From Chlamydomonas reinhardtii (lineage: Eukaryota; Chlorophyta; Chlorophyceae; Chlamydomonadales; Chlamydomonadaceae): a stretch of 64,000 bases of DNA. Positions 30,194-48,411 of this stretch are shown piece by piece. The DNA lies in contig NC_057010.1 in NCBI RefSeq assembly GCF_000002595.2, positions 3,705,764 through 3,769,763 of the forward strand, given 5' to 3'. The notes beneath the pieces were generated by a model, which had not been told where the DNA came from, ran no database searches, and saw only the letters and a list, made by a program, of their open reading frames with translations. The number at the start of each line of letters is the position of its first letter. Position 1 is the first letter of the stretch. Position numbers and translations under genes: made by a program.

Positions 30194-31751
30194 ATGCTAT
30201 CCACCATCAGCCGACGCAACTGCATCATCAGGCTCGCCAGTCCGCGGCGGCCGCGAGTCAGCTGCCGCTGCTGGTGCGGCACCGCGGCGGTCGCGGCAGC
30301 GCCCTGCTCCCGGCCGCAGCCGCAGCCGCAGCTGCGCCGTTCCGTGTCCTCAGCAGCCTAGGGCCTCCTCCCCACCACCCGCGCAATGTGCGTGCAGCGG
30401 CACGGCCGCCCAGCGGCGGCGGCGCAGCAGGCGGCGGCGAACAGCAGCAAGGCGGCCCGTCCGAGCCGCCGCCGCCAGGCGACCCGCCAGCCGCCAGCCG
30501 CCAGCCTTCCGACACCGACCAGGCAGGGGACATAGCAGCTCTGGAGCGGCTGCGTGCGGCGGGGCTGCAGCTGGGCGCGAAGCGTTTGAAATCGTTTGCG
30601 CCCGCGCTAGCGAGGGCGCCGGTGGCAGGGACGAGGGCGCGGGTGGCTCCAGCACCAACACCACCACCAGCAACAATAACAGCAGCAGCAGTAGCACAAG
30701 CAGCAACAGCAGCAGTAGCACCAGCAGCACTGGCCGTAGCAGCAGCCACAGCAGCCACGACTACTTGCTCTTGAGCCAGGCGCTGATGGCGGTGTTGATG
30801 TCAGTGCCGGAGGCGTTGCGGGTGCTGGGGGGGCACCAGGAGGTGCTGGAGACGCTGGGGATGGCGGGCAAAGGCGGCACTGGCGGTGGCGGCGGCGGTG
30901 ATAGCGGCGGCGCTCTTGCTGCCTGGGAGGTGGGCACGGAGATCCTGGAGGAGGCGCGCGGGTACCTCGAGGCCCTCCAGCAGCTGCGCGTGCTCAAGGA
31001 CGACGTGGCACAGCTGCAGCATGTGTCTGCGTGGCTGAGCCGCACGATGATCGGGCTGAAGCAGAGGTCCGCGTGGCAAGAGCGGCTCACAAAGCTCACT
31101 GGCGCGCGGACGCGCATCGCCGAGGCTGCCGGCATTGGCAGCGGCGGCCGCCGCGCCGCCCACCCCGGCGATGGCAGTGCCGCCGCCGCCTCTCCCAGTG
31201 GCGATGTCAGTAGTGCCGGCGGCGCCGCCGCCGCCTCTGCCAGTGGCGATGACAGTGCCGGCGGCGCCGCCACCGCCAGCGACCAAGGCGTCAAACATAC
31301 TTATATGGAAACGCTGTGCGAGCGCTACGAGCGGCCCTTCCTGCTGGACTGGGCGCTGTGCAATATGCTGCTGAACGGCCGGACGGAGCTGTGCATGTCG
31401 GCGGCCGGCGAGCGCGCCACTGCTGACACCCTCACGCGGCAGGAGTACAGCTATGTGGAGGGACGGGACTGGACGGGGGGGGAGGTGCTTGCGGAGGGGG
31501 AGGAGAGGGACTGGGACGGCAGCCGCCGCGCCACGCGCCGCGCCGCGTTCGTGCAGGAGCTGCGGTGGGTGACGGGCATTCGGTTCCGGTCCGAGGAGCG
31601 GGCGGACGCGGACGGCTTCGATGTGTGGTGGGTGTGCGAGGAGGAGGAAATGGAGGGGGAGGAGCGGGAGCAGGAGGCGGCGGCCGCCGGCGGTGGCAGC
31701 AGCGGCAGCAGCAGCGGCAGCAGCAGCGGCAGAGAGGGAGTTGATGAGTAG
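30194..31751 (+). pseudogene. Tandem family, copy 3, 5' half out of frame with its paralogues
   Basis: The ATG that the other copies use is present (MLSTISRRNCIIRLASP). A 7-bp deletion at about 30240 (relative to copies 1, 2 and 4) and a 2-bp gain near 30580 then move the frame twice. The C-terminal domain from about 30590 to the stop at 31751 is intact and well conserved, including LCERYERPFLLDWALCNML and RRAAFVQELRWVTGIRFR. A long ORF in the final frame runs from 29856, so a protein with a different N terminus remains possible. Copy 3 adds a coil insert (LQHVSAWLSRTMIGLKQ) shared in part with copy 4, and carries SGDVSSAGG repeats shared with copy 4. Either it is a recent pseudogene or it has lost its presequence. 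Confidence 0.6.
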
Positions 31752-32592
31752 CGAATGATAAGTTTTGCAGCAGGCCTGCTGCTGGCGGCGGCAGCTGTGC
31801 GCAAGCCCCCACTTGCCGGGGCGCCTCCACACACAGCACGCGCCGCTAACCATGCCCAGTTTGGGGCCGCCCACCCGCCCGGCGAGCCCGACTCTGTGTG
31901 GGAGGGCATGTCACGTGCATCCATTGAGCCACCCAATTGTACGAGTGCATGGCTCGGGACCTCCACCCTGCAGGAGCTAGACGGGACTGCGACTGGCTTG
32001 GAAACCTGTCAGTGTGTGGTGGCCTGGTAGGTGCTGACTGATGAGTGTGAGACTGAGAGTGAACCGGTGAGGTCTGCTACCGGGTCCCAAGGGTGCGGGC
32101 TGTTTGCGCGCGGCGGTTAGCCGGGAGCCGGCGTGTTAGCATGTGCGCTTGTGTCAGTAGGCAGTGTTGCTGTGGCAGCGTTGCGGTAGCCGTACTTTGC
32201 TGCCAGTTGATTCACTTAATTGGTTGGGGCCAGTTTGTGAGGTTTGAGGCACTCTGCCGATGGGGTAGTGCATGGCGTGGTGTCGGGCAGTAGTGGCCTG
32301 ATTGCCTGTGGTGCGCTACTTGCAACGTGTAAGGCGCAAGTAAGCATGGAGCAAGGCCGGGAAAGGTGGACACTCGTTGGTTTGACTTGCGCACGCCGGA
32401 ATGCAGTTGGCAATCGCAACGGGTCATGCATGGTGCTGCGAGCCTGCGAGGCAGTGCACTTGGGCGGGGCCGTGTGTGGTGCAGTCGCGGCGCGATCAAT
32501 GGCCGGCCCCCCGGGTCGTGCCCTTAGTTGCGGGAGCGACCCTCTCCTGTGTTACTCACTTGCATTCCCTGTTGCTGCTGCTTCACAACAAA

Positions 32593-34149
32593 ATGCTAAC
32601 CACCATCAGCCGCCTCAGCTTCATCATCAGGCTCGCCAGTCCGCAGTCCGCGGCGGCCGCGAGTCAGCTGCCGCTGCTGGTGCGGCACCGCGGCGGTCGC
32701 GGCAGCGCCCTGCTCCCGGCCGCAGCCGCAGCCGCAGCTGCGCCGTTCCGTGTCCTCAGCAGCCTAGGGCCTCCTCCCCACCACCCGCGCAATGTGCGTG
32801 CAGCGGCATGGTCGCCCGGCGGCGACGGCGCAGCAGGCGGCGGCGAACAGCAGCAAGGCGGCCCGTCCGAGCCGCCGCCGCCAGGCGACCCGCCAGCCGC
32901 CAGCCGCCAGCCTTCCGACACCGACCAGGCAGGGGACATAGCAGCTCTGGAGCGGCTGCGTGTGGCAGGGCTGCAGCTTTGCAAAACGGTGGAGATCGCT
33001 TGCGCCCGCGCTAGCGAGGGCGCCGGTGGCAGGGACGAGGGCGCGGGCGGCTCCAGCACAAGCAGCAACAGCAGCAGCAGCAGCAGTAGCAGCAATAGCA
33101 CTGGCAGCACTGGCCGTAGCAGCAGCCGCATCAGCCACGACTTCTTGCTCTTGAGCCAGGCGCTGATGGCGGTGATGGAGTCGGCGCCGGAGGCGTTGCG
33201 GGTGCTGGGGGGGCACCAGGAGGTGCCGGGGGGGCAGCGGACGGCGGTCGAAGGCGGCACTGGCGGTGATGATGGCGGCGCTCTTGCTGCCTTGGAGGCG
33301 GGCACGGAGATCCTGCAGGAGGCGCGCGGGTACCTCGAGGCCCTCCAGCAGCTGCGCGTGCTTAAGGACAGGGCAGACTGGCTGGAGCATGAGTCAGCCC
33401 GGCAGAGCCGCACGATGGTTGAGCTGAAGCAGAGGTCCGCGTGGCAAGAGCGGCTCACAAAGCTCACTGGCGCGCGGACGCGCATCGCCGAGGCTGCCGG
33501 CATCGGCAGCAGCGGCCGCCGCGCCGCCCACCCCGGCGATGGCAGTGCCGCCGCCGCCTCTCCCAGTGGCGATGTCAGTAGTGCCGGCGGCGCCGCCGCC
33601 TCTGCCAGTGGCGATGACAGTGCCGGCGGCGCCGCCACCGCCAGCGACCAAGGCGTCAAACATACTTATATGGAAACGCTGTGCGAGCGCTACGAGCGGC
33701 CCTTCCTGCTGGACTGGGCGCTGTGCAATATGCTGCTGAACGGCCGGACGGAGCTGTGCATGTCGGCGGCCGGGAAGAGCGCCACTGCTGACACCTTCAC
33801 GCGGCAGGAGTACCGCGATGTGGAGGGGGTGGACAAGGCGGGGTGGGAGGAGGTTGGGGAGGGGGAGGAGAGGGACTGGGACGGCAGCCGCCGCGCCACG
33901 CGCCGCGCCGCGTTCGTGCAGGAGCTGCGGTGGGTGACGGGCATTCGGTTCCGGTCCGAGGAGCGGGCGGACGCGGACGGCTTCGGTGTGTGGTGGGTGT
34001 GCGAGGAGGAGCAGGACAAGGAGGGGGAGGAGCGGGAGCAGGCGCAGGAGGCGGCGGCCGCCGGCGGTGGCAGCAGCGGCAGTAGCAGCGGCAGCAGCAG
34101 CGGCAGCAGCAGCGGCAGCAGCAGCGGCAGAGAGGGAGGTGATGAGTAG
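32593..34149 (+). CDS. Tandem family protein, copy 4
   Basis: Single exon, 518 aa, the longest copy. The presequence-like start (MLTTISRLSFIIRLASPQ) and Pro/Ala-rich linker are intact. The coil region has the insert SARQSRTMVELKQRSAWQ, as in copy 3. The segment before the C-terminal domain (SPSGDVSSAGG ... DQGVKHTYMETLCERYERP) is shared with copy 3 and not with copies 1 and 2. The segment FTRQEYRDVEGVDKAGWEEV is shared with copy 2. The C terminus has an expanded SGSSSGSSSG tract. Probable 3' UTR to TGTAA at 34809-34813. Function unknown. Confidence 0.75.
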   Translation: MLTTISRLSFIIRLASPQSAAAASQLPLLVRHRGGRGSALLPAAAAAAAAPFRVLSSLGPPPHHPRNVRAAAWSPGGDGAAGGGEQQQGGPSEPPPPGDPPAASRQPSDTDQAGDIAALERLRVAGLQLCKTVEIACARASEGAGGRDEGAGGSSTSSNSSSSSSSSNSTGSTGRSSSRISHDFLLLSQALMAVMESAPEALRVLGGHQEVPGGQRTAVEGGTGGDDGGALAALEAGTEILQEARGYLEALQQLRVLKDRADWLEHESARQSRTMVELKQRSAWQERLTKLTGARTRIAEAAGIGSSGRRAAHPGDGSAAAASPSGDVSSAGGAAASASGDDSAGGAATASDQGVKHTYMETLCERYERPFLLDWALCNMLLNGRTELCMSAAGKSATADTFTRQEYRDVEGVDKAGWEEVGEGEERDWDGSRRATRRAAFVQELRWVTGIRFRSEERADADGFGVWWVCEEEQDKEGEEREQAQEAAAAGGGSSGSSSGSSSGSSSGSSSGREGGDE

Positions 34150-35690
34150 CGGATGATAAGCAGCAGGCCTGCTGCTGGCGGCGGCAGCTGTGAGGTGGTG
34201 GTGGTGGTTGGTGGTGGTGGCGGCGGCGGCGTGGGGGCAGCAGAGCGCCGCGCTCGCCTGCTGATCCTGGTGCGCAAGCCCCCACTTGCCGCGCGCGGCT
34301 CCTCCACACACAGCACGCGCCGCTGACCTTTCCCCAGTTTGGGGCCGCCCACCCGCCCGGCGAGCCCGACTCTGTGCGGGAGGGCATGTCACGTGCATTC
34401 ATTGATTGGGCCACCCAATTGTACGAGTGCATGGCTCGGGACCTGCACCCTGCAGGAGCTATACGGGACTGCGACTGGCTTGGAAACCTGTCAGTGTGTG
34501 GTGGCCTGGTAGGTGCTGACTGATGAGTGTGAGACTGAGAGTGAACCGGTGAGGTCTGCTACCGGGTCCCAAGGGTGCGGGCTGTTTGCGCGCGGCGGTT
34601 AGCCGGGAGCCGGCGTGTTGGCATGTGCGCTTGTGTCAGTAGGCAGTGTTGCTGTGGCAGCGTTGCGGTAGCCGTACTTTGCTGCCAGTTGATTCACTTA
34701 ATTGGTTGGGGCCAGTTTGTGAGGTTTGAGGCACTCTGCCGATGGGGTAGTGCATGGCGTGGGGTCGGGCAGTGGCCGATGATTACCTGTGGTTCTCTAC
34801 TTGCACCGTGTAAGGCGCAAGTAAGCATGGAGCAAGGCCGGGAAAGGTGGACACTCGTTGGTTTGACTTGCCGCTCACCGCAAATTCTTCAGACTCAAAG
34901 CAGCGCTCACAAGCCGCACAGGCCACTGGTGAAGATCACATGGTGGCGCAATGCAGTGCGTGACAGCGTCCCGTTCGCGTACAGCTCCGCACCAGCAGAC
35001 CGCTATTAGCAGGCTAGCCGGGGGCTTATGAAGCCTCTCGCCAACTACGTTTGCCGCCCCGCGGCGCACCTGGCGCCATCCAAACACTCACACACCAGCG
35101 GCACCGCGGACAGCAAACACCACCGCGCCCTAGCCTGCATTGGCAGGTTTCCCAACAAACACCACAAGCACCTCGTGCCACTCGCTGCCGCTTCACCTGT
35201 CCTGTACCCCTGGGCGATGGCCCCACACGTCACATGCGCCGACCCCGCAACCTGCAGCTGTGTGCGTGTTCACACACGTGTCTATCGCCATCACCGCCTG
35301 CTGACCCGGCCCGCATACAGGACACGACCGCCGCACCACCCCAGGTCCCCATCCCGCGCATTCGTTCGCACCACCTACCCGCCCTCTGCAGCAGCCGCCA
35401 AGCTCCGCGCGGGCCGGCCGGCTCCCAGCAAGCAGCAGTGTCCTGTCCCCCACCAAACCTCCGCCACCACGCCTCGCCGCAACACACATCTGTTTCCCAA
35501 CGTCGTCACTGTCAACAGCGTCAACACGTCGCGCCACAGTCGCGCGAATGCCATGCCGCGTCAAGTCAACCATCCGGGCTTGCTCCGGCCTCCTCATCGC
35601 CTCCCCTGTCGCCCGCAGCGCGCTCCGCTGCCCGCCACCCCGCCACATACACCGCCTCCTCCTCCGCCTTTACTCTCCGCCGCCCTCGCT
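34150..35690. other. 3' flank of the tandem array and 3' UTR of MCM2
   Basis: To about 34880 this is the array's conserved 3' flank. From there to the MCM2 stop at 35691 the sequence is unique and would hold the MCM2 3' UTR (minus strand). A few proline-rich random ORFs occur. No repeat or gene recognised. Confidence 0.5.
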
Positions 35691-43706
<8,016 letters not shown>

Positions 43707-43723
43707 GGCTGCTGTCGGTCGAC

Positions 43724-43731
43724 TTTCGCGC
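43724..43731. promoter_or_regulatory. E2F-type site TTTCGCGC at the MCM2 5' end
   Basis: Perfect match to the E2F/DP consensus, about 20 bp upstream of the MCM2 ATG at 43706. Only the match is seen; binding is inferred from the known E2F control of MCM genes. Confidence 0.5.
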
Positions 43732-43771
43732 GCTTCGGTCTGTTTTCAAGTTCAGCAAGTCGCTCGAACAC

Positions 43772-45072
43772 GAGTGGCAGGGTCAGAAGCGTATCAAGTC
43801 AATAGAATACACACTGTTATGTGAAGAAGACGAGCCTTTGGGCTGAAGGACTGCGAATTTGAGAGTGGGCCGGGCTTCTCTGAATCCATGCGAAAAGCGC
43901 GCCAATAGGCAAGCCCTCCAAAGGCGCCTATAGTGGCCTCCAAATGACAAATCTGTGCATATAATATGCGAGCAAAGCGCGAAACGGCAGGAGCGCCTTG
44001 CAACCCAACAAATTCATCGCGGCCCTTCGCCGCCCCGGTCGGCTGGGGATCCCCTGCCGGCTGGGCTGCCACATGGCTGCGTTCAGGCGTTCGGCGCACA
44101 GCCGCTGGCCCTGCAGGTGTTGCGGGTCAAGCCGCCAATTCAGGTACAGTGTTGTCACTGCTGTGCTGAAAGTTGATGTGTTGGAGCCAGTACGGCTGCG
44201 CCATTTTGATGTTCAGTCTGGCTCCTCTCGACCAGCCGCACACTCCTGCCCTGCCGCTGCCAATTGTGTGCCCTTTGTTGGGTTCTGGGAATCGGCTGCA
44301 CCCTACGGGACTTTACCAACTTGCCTTACCACTTAGCAATGTGTGCAGGTGCACCCAGTCTCCCTGTCGGCGTTGCTGCTACCTGCATCGTTCCTGACCT
44401 TATGGGCCGCTGGGACGGTAGCCGGTGCCGTTGTACCGATTTCGCTTTACACGGCAACGGCCCCTCTCTGCTACTTCCTTGTCACGCGCTCGTCCCGTCA
44501 ACCACACACACGGAACTGCCTACCTACGCTTGTGGCGAACCCCTTTACCGACATTCCACCATGCCACCTCCTCTGCAGGGGTAGACACGCCCTACAGTAT
44601 AAGAACCTAATGCGCCAGATTGTCAAGCCCGGGGCGGCTAGGGTGCACGCATGCAGGCACAGGGGCCTTTCCAGCGCTGCGCCACACACCGCACCCTACA
44701 TTCCCAAGCATCGCAGCGAGTCGCCGCTCCGACCTCCAGTCTGCCCTCACAACCCCTGCCCATTTCCACATTCGCACTAACCTCACACGCACAAATCGTG
44801 ATAAGCTCCACGGCCACACCGGCCAGCCAACACCGCCAGCGTAAGCGCACCACGCACCAGCAACAAAGCCGCTGCTGCTCCGCTCCTCCCACACTCCTCC
44901 CCCACTTCGCAGGCCTCCACGCCACGAGCTGCCTACGGCAATGCCGCTCCACGTCCGCTGGAGTCGACCTAGCCAGTCAGCCAGCTCCAGCAGCACTGCC
45001 GCCTCACACACTCGCCATTGCGCAGCTACGCGGACACGCCGCTACGCCGCAGCAAACAGGACGTGTGTGCTT
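43772..45072. other. MCM2 promoter and ASA2 3' UTR
   Basis: The left part is the MCM2 5' flank, with E2F-like GCGCGAAA at 43977-43984 and AAAAGCGCGCCAAT at about 43893-43906 (E2F-like plus a CCAAT box). The right part is the ASA2 3' UTR. TTACA at 44447-44451 reads TGTAA on the minus strand and gives a UTR of about 620 nt. No other gene seen. Confidence 0.55.
43977..43984. promoter_or_regulatory. E2F-type site GCGCGAAA upstream of MCM2
   Basis: Reverse complement of TTTCGCGC, about 270 bp upstream of the MCM2 start. With the site at 43724 it makes a pair in the expected promoter. Confidence 0.5.
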
Positions 45073-48000
45073 TTACTTAATGGGGCGCATGCTGGCGGGT
45101 GAGTACTGCTTGGGCACCAGCGCCTCGCGGAACACGTACAGCGAGTAGCCGGTGGGCGCCTGGGTGTGGTGCCCGTACCTGTGGGGTGCGGGCACGTCGG
45201 TTTGAATGGGTGAGTGGATGCGAGTCAGTGTGGGTATGGGTGTGTACGGTGGTGAGCGCAGGCGACGGGGCAGATGCGAGCTGGGAGCGTGGTGGAATGA
45301 CCGCCCGTGACTCGGTACTTGAAACAAAGCGCGAGCAGTGTTCAAGCGCTACCCAATACCCTTGCCCCACCCCGCCCCTCCCTGCCTCGCCGCAGCGCAT
45401 CCCCTTCCAGCCGCGCACCAGTGCACGCCGTCCACGTCGTCGCCCTCCTTGAACACCTTGAACTCGCCGCCCGCCGCGTCCTCCAGCAGCTTCTGGTACT
45501 TTTCCACCTCCTTGGCCTCGTCCGCAGACAGAGAGCCCTCCAGGCCCTTGGCGGCGTGCAGCAGCGCCTCTGCGATTGCGAGGGCGAGGCGGGCGTTGAA
45601 AGTGCGGCTGGAGAGGCAGGCGGTGGGTGTGTGGTGGGTGCGAGGTGGCGGTGCACGCGGCATTCACGCGAGCGTGGTGTTTCGTGTCAGCCTTGCCAGC
45701 CGAGCATCGCCGCCTTGTGAGGAAAGGGTGGCACCCTGCGACTAACAGCATGCGCGGCGTGCAGGGTGCCCTGTAGGCCTGTATGACGCACCGGTGGCGT
45801 CGGGCCAGAAGTTGAAGCGGTGGAAGGCGCGCAGGGCCTTGAGCACCGTGCCCTTGCGCTCCTCGGCGCCCAGCTTGGCCAGAGACAGCTCGCTGAAGCC
45901 CCTGCGAGGTGGAAGCAGCGCGAGAGGGTGAGGGGTAAGGGGTTGGCGAGGAGGGTTACGTGAAGGCCAGGCAAGTCGCCGTTCACCCCTGGCTGGACGG
46001 TTTGGTACGCCCGCAGGCTTCGTAAGGCAGCTGTCAGCCAAGGTTACGCCGCGGCTGCATGAGGAGCCGCCCCGCGCCTGCGTGGTCTTCAGGCCGCGGT
46101 CCTGCGCTGAGGCAATGGGCTTGCTCCTCTCCCGCTTCCTACTTCCAGCCAGGTCCCGGCTCTGTCCCGGCCAAACATCGTGGCAACGGTGTTGCAAGCC
46201 CGAACCCAAACCCGCATCCACACGTGGCAGCTCCTCGCACCTGGCCAGCGCCACGAACAGGTCGCCGCGCTCGTGCTCGTACTTGGCAAAGGCGGCGAAG
46301 GCGGACGCCAGCTGACTGGGGCAGGCCCGCACGGGCGCCAGGTAGTGGTTGCAGTAGGTGATGGAGTCGGCGATGTCGTCGTAGGCGGTGGCGTCGTAGA
46401 AGCCGAACTCCACGAACGCCGACAGCACCTGGAGAGGAGACAAGAGGTGCGGTTGTGTATTGGCAGTGTGCTCAGCGGTGGCCTCACTCCGCGGCGCCTG
46501 CCCCCAGTCCCAGGTGACCGTCAGCAAATCTGCGCGCGCGCTCCTGCTAAGCAGCAAGCTTTTCCGTGGACCCAGACGAGCGATGCTGCCCCTACATCGC
46601 CTCCACCCCACCACCAAAACTACCACACCAGCCCACGCCCCGCTCCGTTGAGCTTGAGCACAAAGGCCTCTGCCCCCCCTTCCCCTGCTCCGCCCACCAA
46701 CCCTGCCCCCGCCGCCCCTCTCCCCACGCGCCCACCTGCAGCAGCTGCTCCGTCTCGTACTTGGTGAAGTTGGCGCTGATGTTGGCGGCCACGGCAGCGA
46801 ACAGGTCCTTGTCGAAGTAGTTGACCCTGGGGGCCAAGAAGGAAGGGGGAGCGGGGGTTGCTTTCACCAGTCCCAGAAGATTACGATAGGAAGCTAGGAG
46901 GTATGGGATAGGCCCAGGCATCCGTGGAGGGAGCCCCTTGGTGACGGCGGGAGAGTCCTGTTGGGGAGCTGATGGAAAGCCGTGCGTTGCGCCGCAGCCG
47001 GGTGCTCGGCGTATTAAGGCCGGAAGCGGGCGGCTCCCGCGCCCCCGACCCCTGGCAGCACTCAACCCCCAGCTTGCTGCTTCCCCCATCCCCAGCAGCG
47101 CCTATCCGTGCAACACGCCGTGCCGCTTTGCCCAGCAGTCACGCCGTGCCGCTTTGCCCAGCAGTCTGCGGACCCCAGGCCCCAGCTTGCATGCGCCTGG
47201 GCCCATTGTTCCGTCCCACCCAGGCCCACACGACAACAGCCGCCAGGTGCCCCTGCAAAGCCCATCCAGCACAGTACATCCAGCCCTGCCTCGATGCATC
47301 GACAGCCCCCGTCCTCAACCCATGCAACGTGACGCCCTCTCCCCTTCTCCGCCTGCGTTCGGGTGGTACCGGCCCTCAGAACAGCTGGACAACCCACCTA
47401 TGCCTTGGTGCATTGCTCTTGCACGCACCTGCCTTGCGCCCCTGACCCCTGGCCCTCCACACCAGGTTCCACCCCATCCCGCTCTAACCCTTCCCTGCCC
47501 CGCCCATCGACGCCGAGACCCGCCAGTGGCGTGCTTGCTCCACCCCATGCCTACGGCCTTCCTCCCCTCAGCCCCCGGCTCTCGGCCCGCCCCACTCCAG
47601 CCTCCAGCTGCTTCGCAAGCCCCGCCAGCTCCCCCCTGGCTCCGACACGGCGCGCGGCTCTCTCACTTGTGGAAGGCCACCACCAGGTCGGTGACCTGCT
47701 GCGGCTCCAGACCAGCCACCTTCGGCTTCACGGCCTCCGCGAACTTCTTAAAGCCCGCGGGGCTGTTGTAGCCCGCCGTGGACAGCCAGTATGCCCAGAA
47801 GGGGACATCCACCTCGTCCACCTTCACGATCGACTCGCTGATAATCGCCTGCAGCAAAGAAATGTCTCGTTGAAGACCGTGCAGATGTATTCCGCAACAA
47901 ATCGCTGTGCATGTACACTGAATGCACGCTTACCTTCTCCGCGAAGGAGGTGACCAGGTCCCTAATCGTGCTAGAGGTAGCGGCACCAGCCACAGCCTTG

Positions 48001-48411
48001 CCAGTCAAGCTGGCAGCGGTGCTGATCACCTGGCGCGGAATAGCAACGATACCTGCGTCCCGACACCCGCAGAACCCGCATTCAGCGTCAGTGTATGTTG
48101 TACTTTATTTACGTCCGAAAGGCTTGCACATGCAACAAAACTGCGAGCATGCAAGACTCACCCGGCATGATGGGGCTCAGGGGCGTGGTGGGGTGGTCAT
48201 GGCTGCCAGCGGGAGCGCCAAACTGACGCGTGAAAGCAGTCTGCGCAGCGGCGCAGGTCTGCTGGGGGCCTGCAAGCGGTACAGAACGCAGCGGCGAGCG
48301 TGATTGTAGCGGCGTGCTCTCGGGCGTGGCCTCAGCTTGCGCCGAATACATTGCGCAACCTGTACCTGCACGCTCCGCCTGAAGCACGGCCTGAGCGCCC
48401 TTGCGAAGCAT
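45073..48411 (-). CDS. ASA2: Mitochondrial ATP synthase-associated subunit ASA2 (chlorophycean type)
   Basis: A peripheral-stalk/dimer subunit of the atypical mitochondrial F1Fo-ATP synthase of Chlamydomonas and Polytomella. Eight exons on the minus strand: 48162-48411, 47934-48052, 47667-47848, 46736-46826, 46241-46428, 45788-45901, 45419-45607 and 45073-45178, giving 412 aa. That fits the 45.5-kDa size known for ASA2. The N terminus (MLRKGAQAVLQAERAG) looks like a presequence. The rest is helical, with repeat-like pairs such as LLQVLSAFVEFGFYDATAYD and LASAFAAFAKYEHERGDLF. It ends HHTQAPTGYSLYVFREALVP. The identification is from memory of the family and the mass match, without an alignment. 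Exon 6 is uncertain: the good donor at 45792 (ACCG/GTGCGT) breaks the phase with exon 7, whereas a weak donor four bases on (GTGC/GTCATA) keeps it. Confidence 0.72.

Larger units (their letters stand above)
25170..34880 (+). repeat. Tandem array: four head-to-tail units of about 2.4 kb
   Basis: Equivalent start codons lie at 25337, 27743, 30194 and 32593, giving spacings of 2406, 2451 and 2399 bp. A 3'-flank piece follows the fourth gene. Each unit comprises about 170 bp of 5' flank (with GCATGCGGCGCGATCAATGG in most), one intronless gene, and about 700 bp of 3' flank holding a TGTAA (27465, 29916, 32328, 34809). Similarity stops at about 34880, some 70 bp after the last TGTAA, so the last partial unit is simply the 3' UTR of the fourth gene. 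Units 2 and 3 have almost identical spacers (27360-27720 versus 29811-30170), which points to recent duplication or conversion. The units are far less diverged from each other than from the relic at 7446. Confidence 0.92.

Noticed and set aside
32401-32592. Upstream in-frame extension of tandem copy 4 (and 27524-27742 for copy 2)
   Set aside because: The extension lies in the 5' flank shared by all units. It is not open in the same frame in every copy, and the later ATG with its presequence is conserved.
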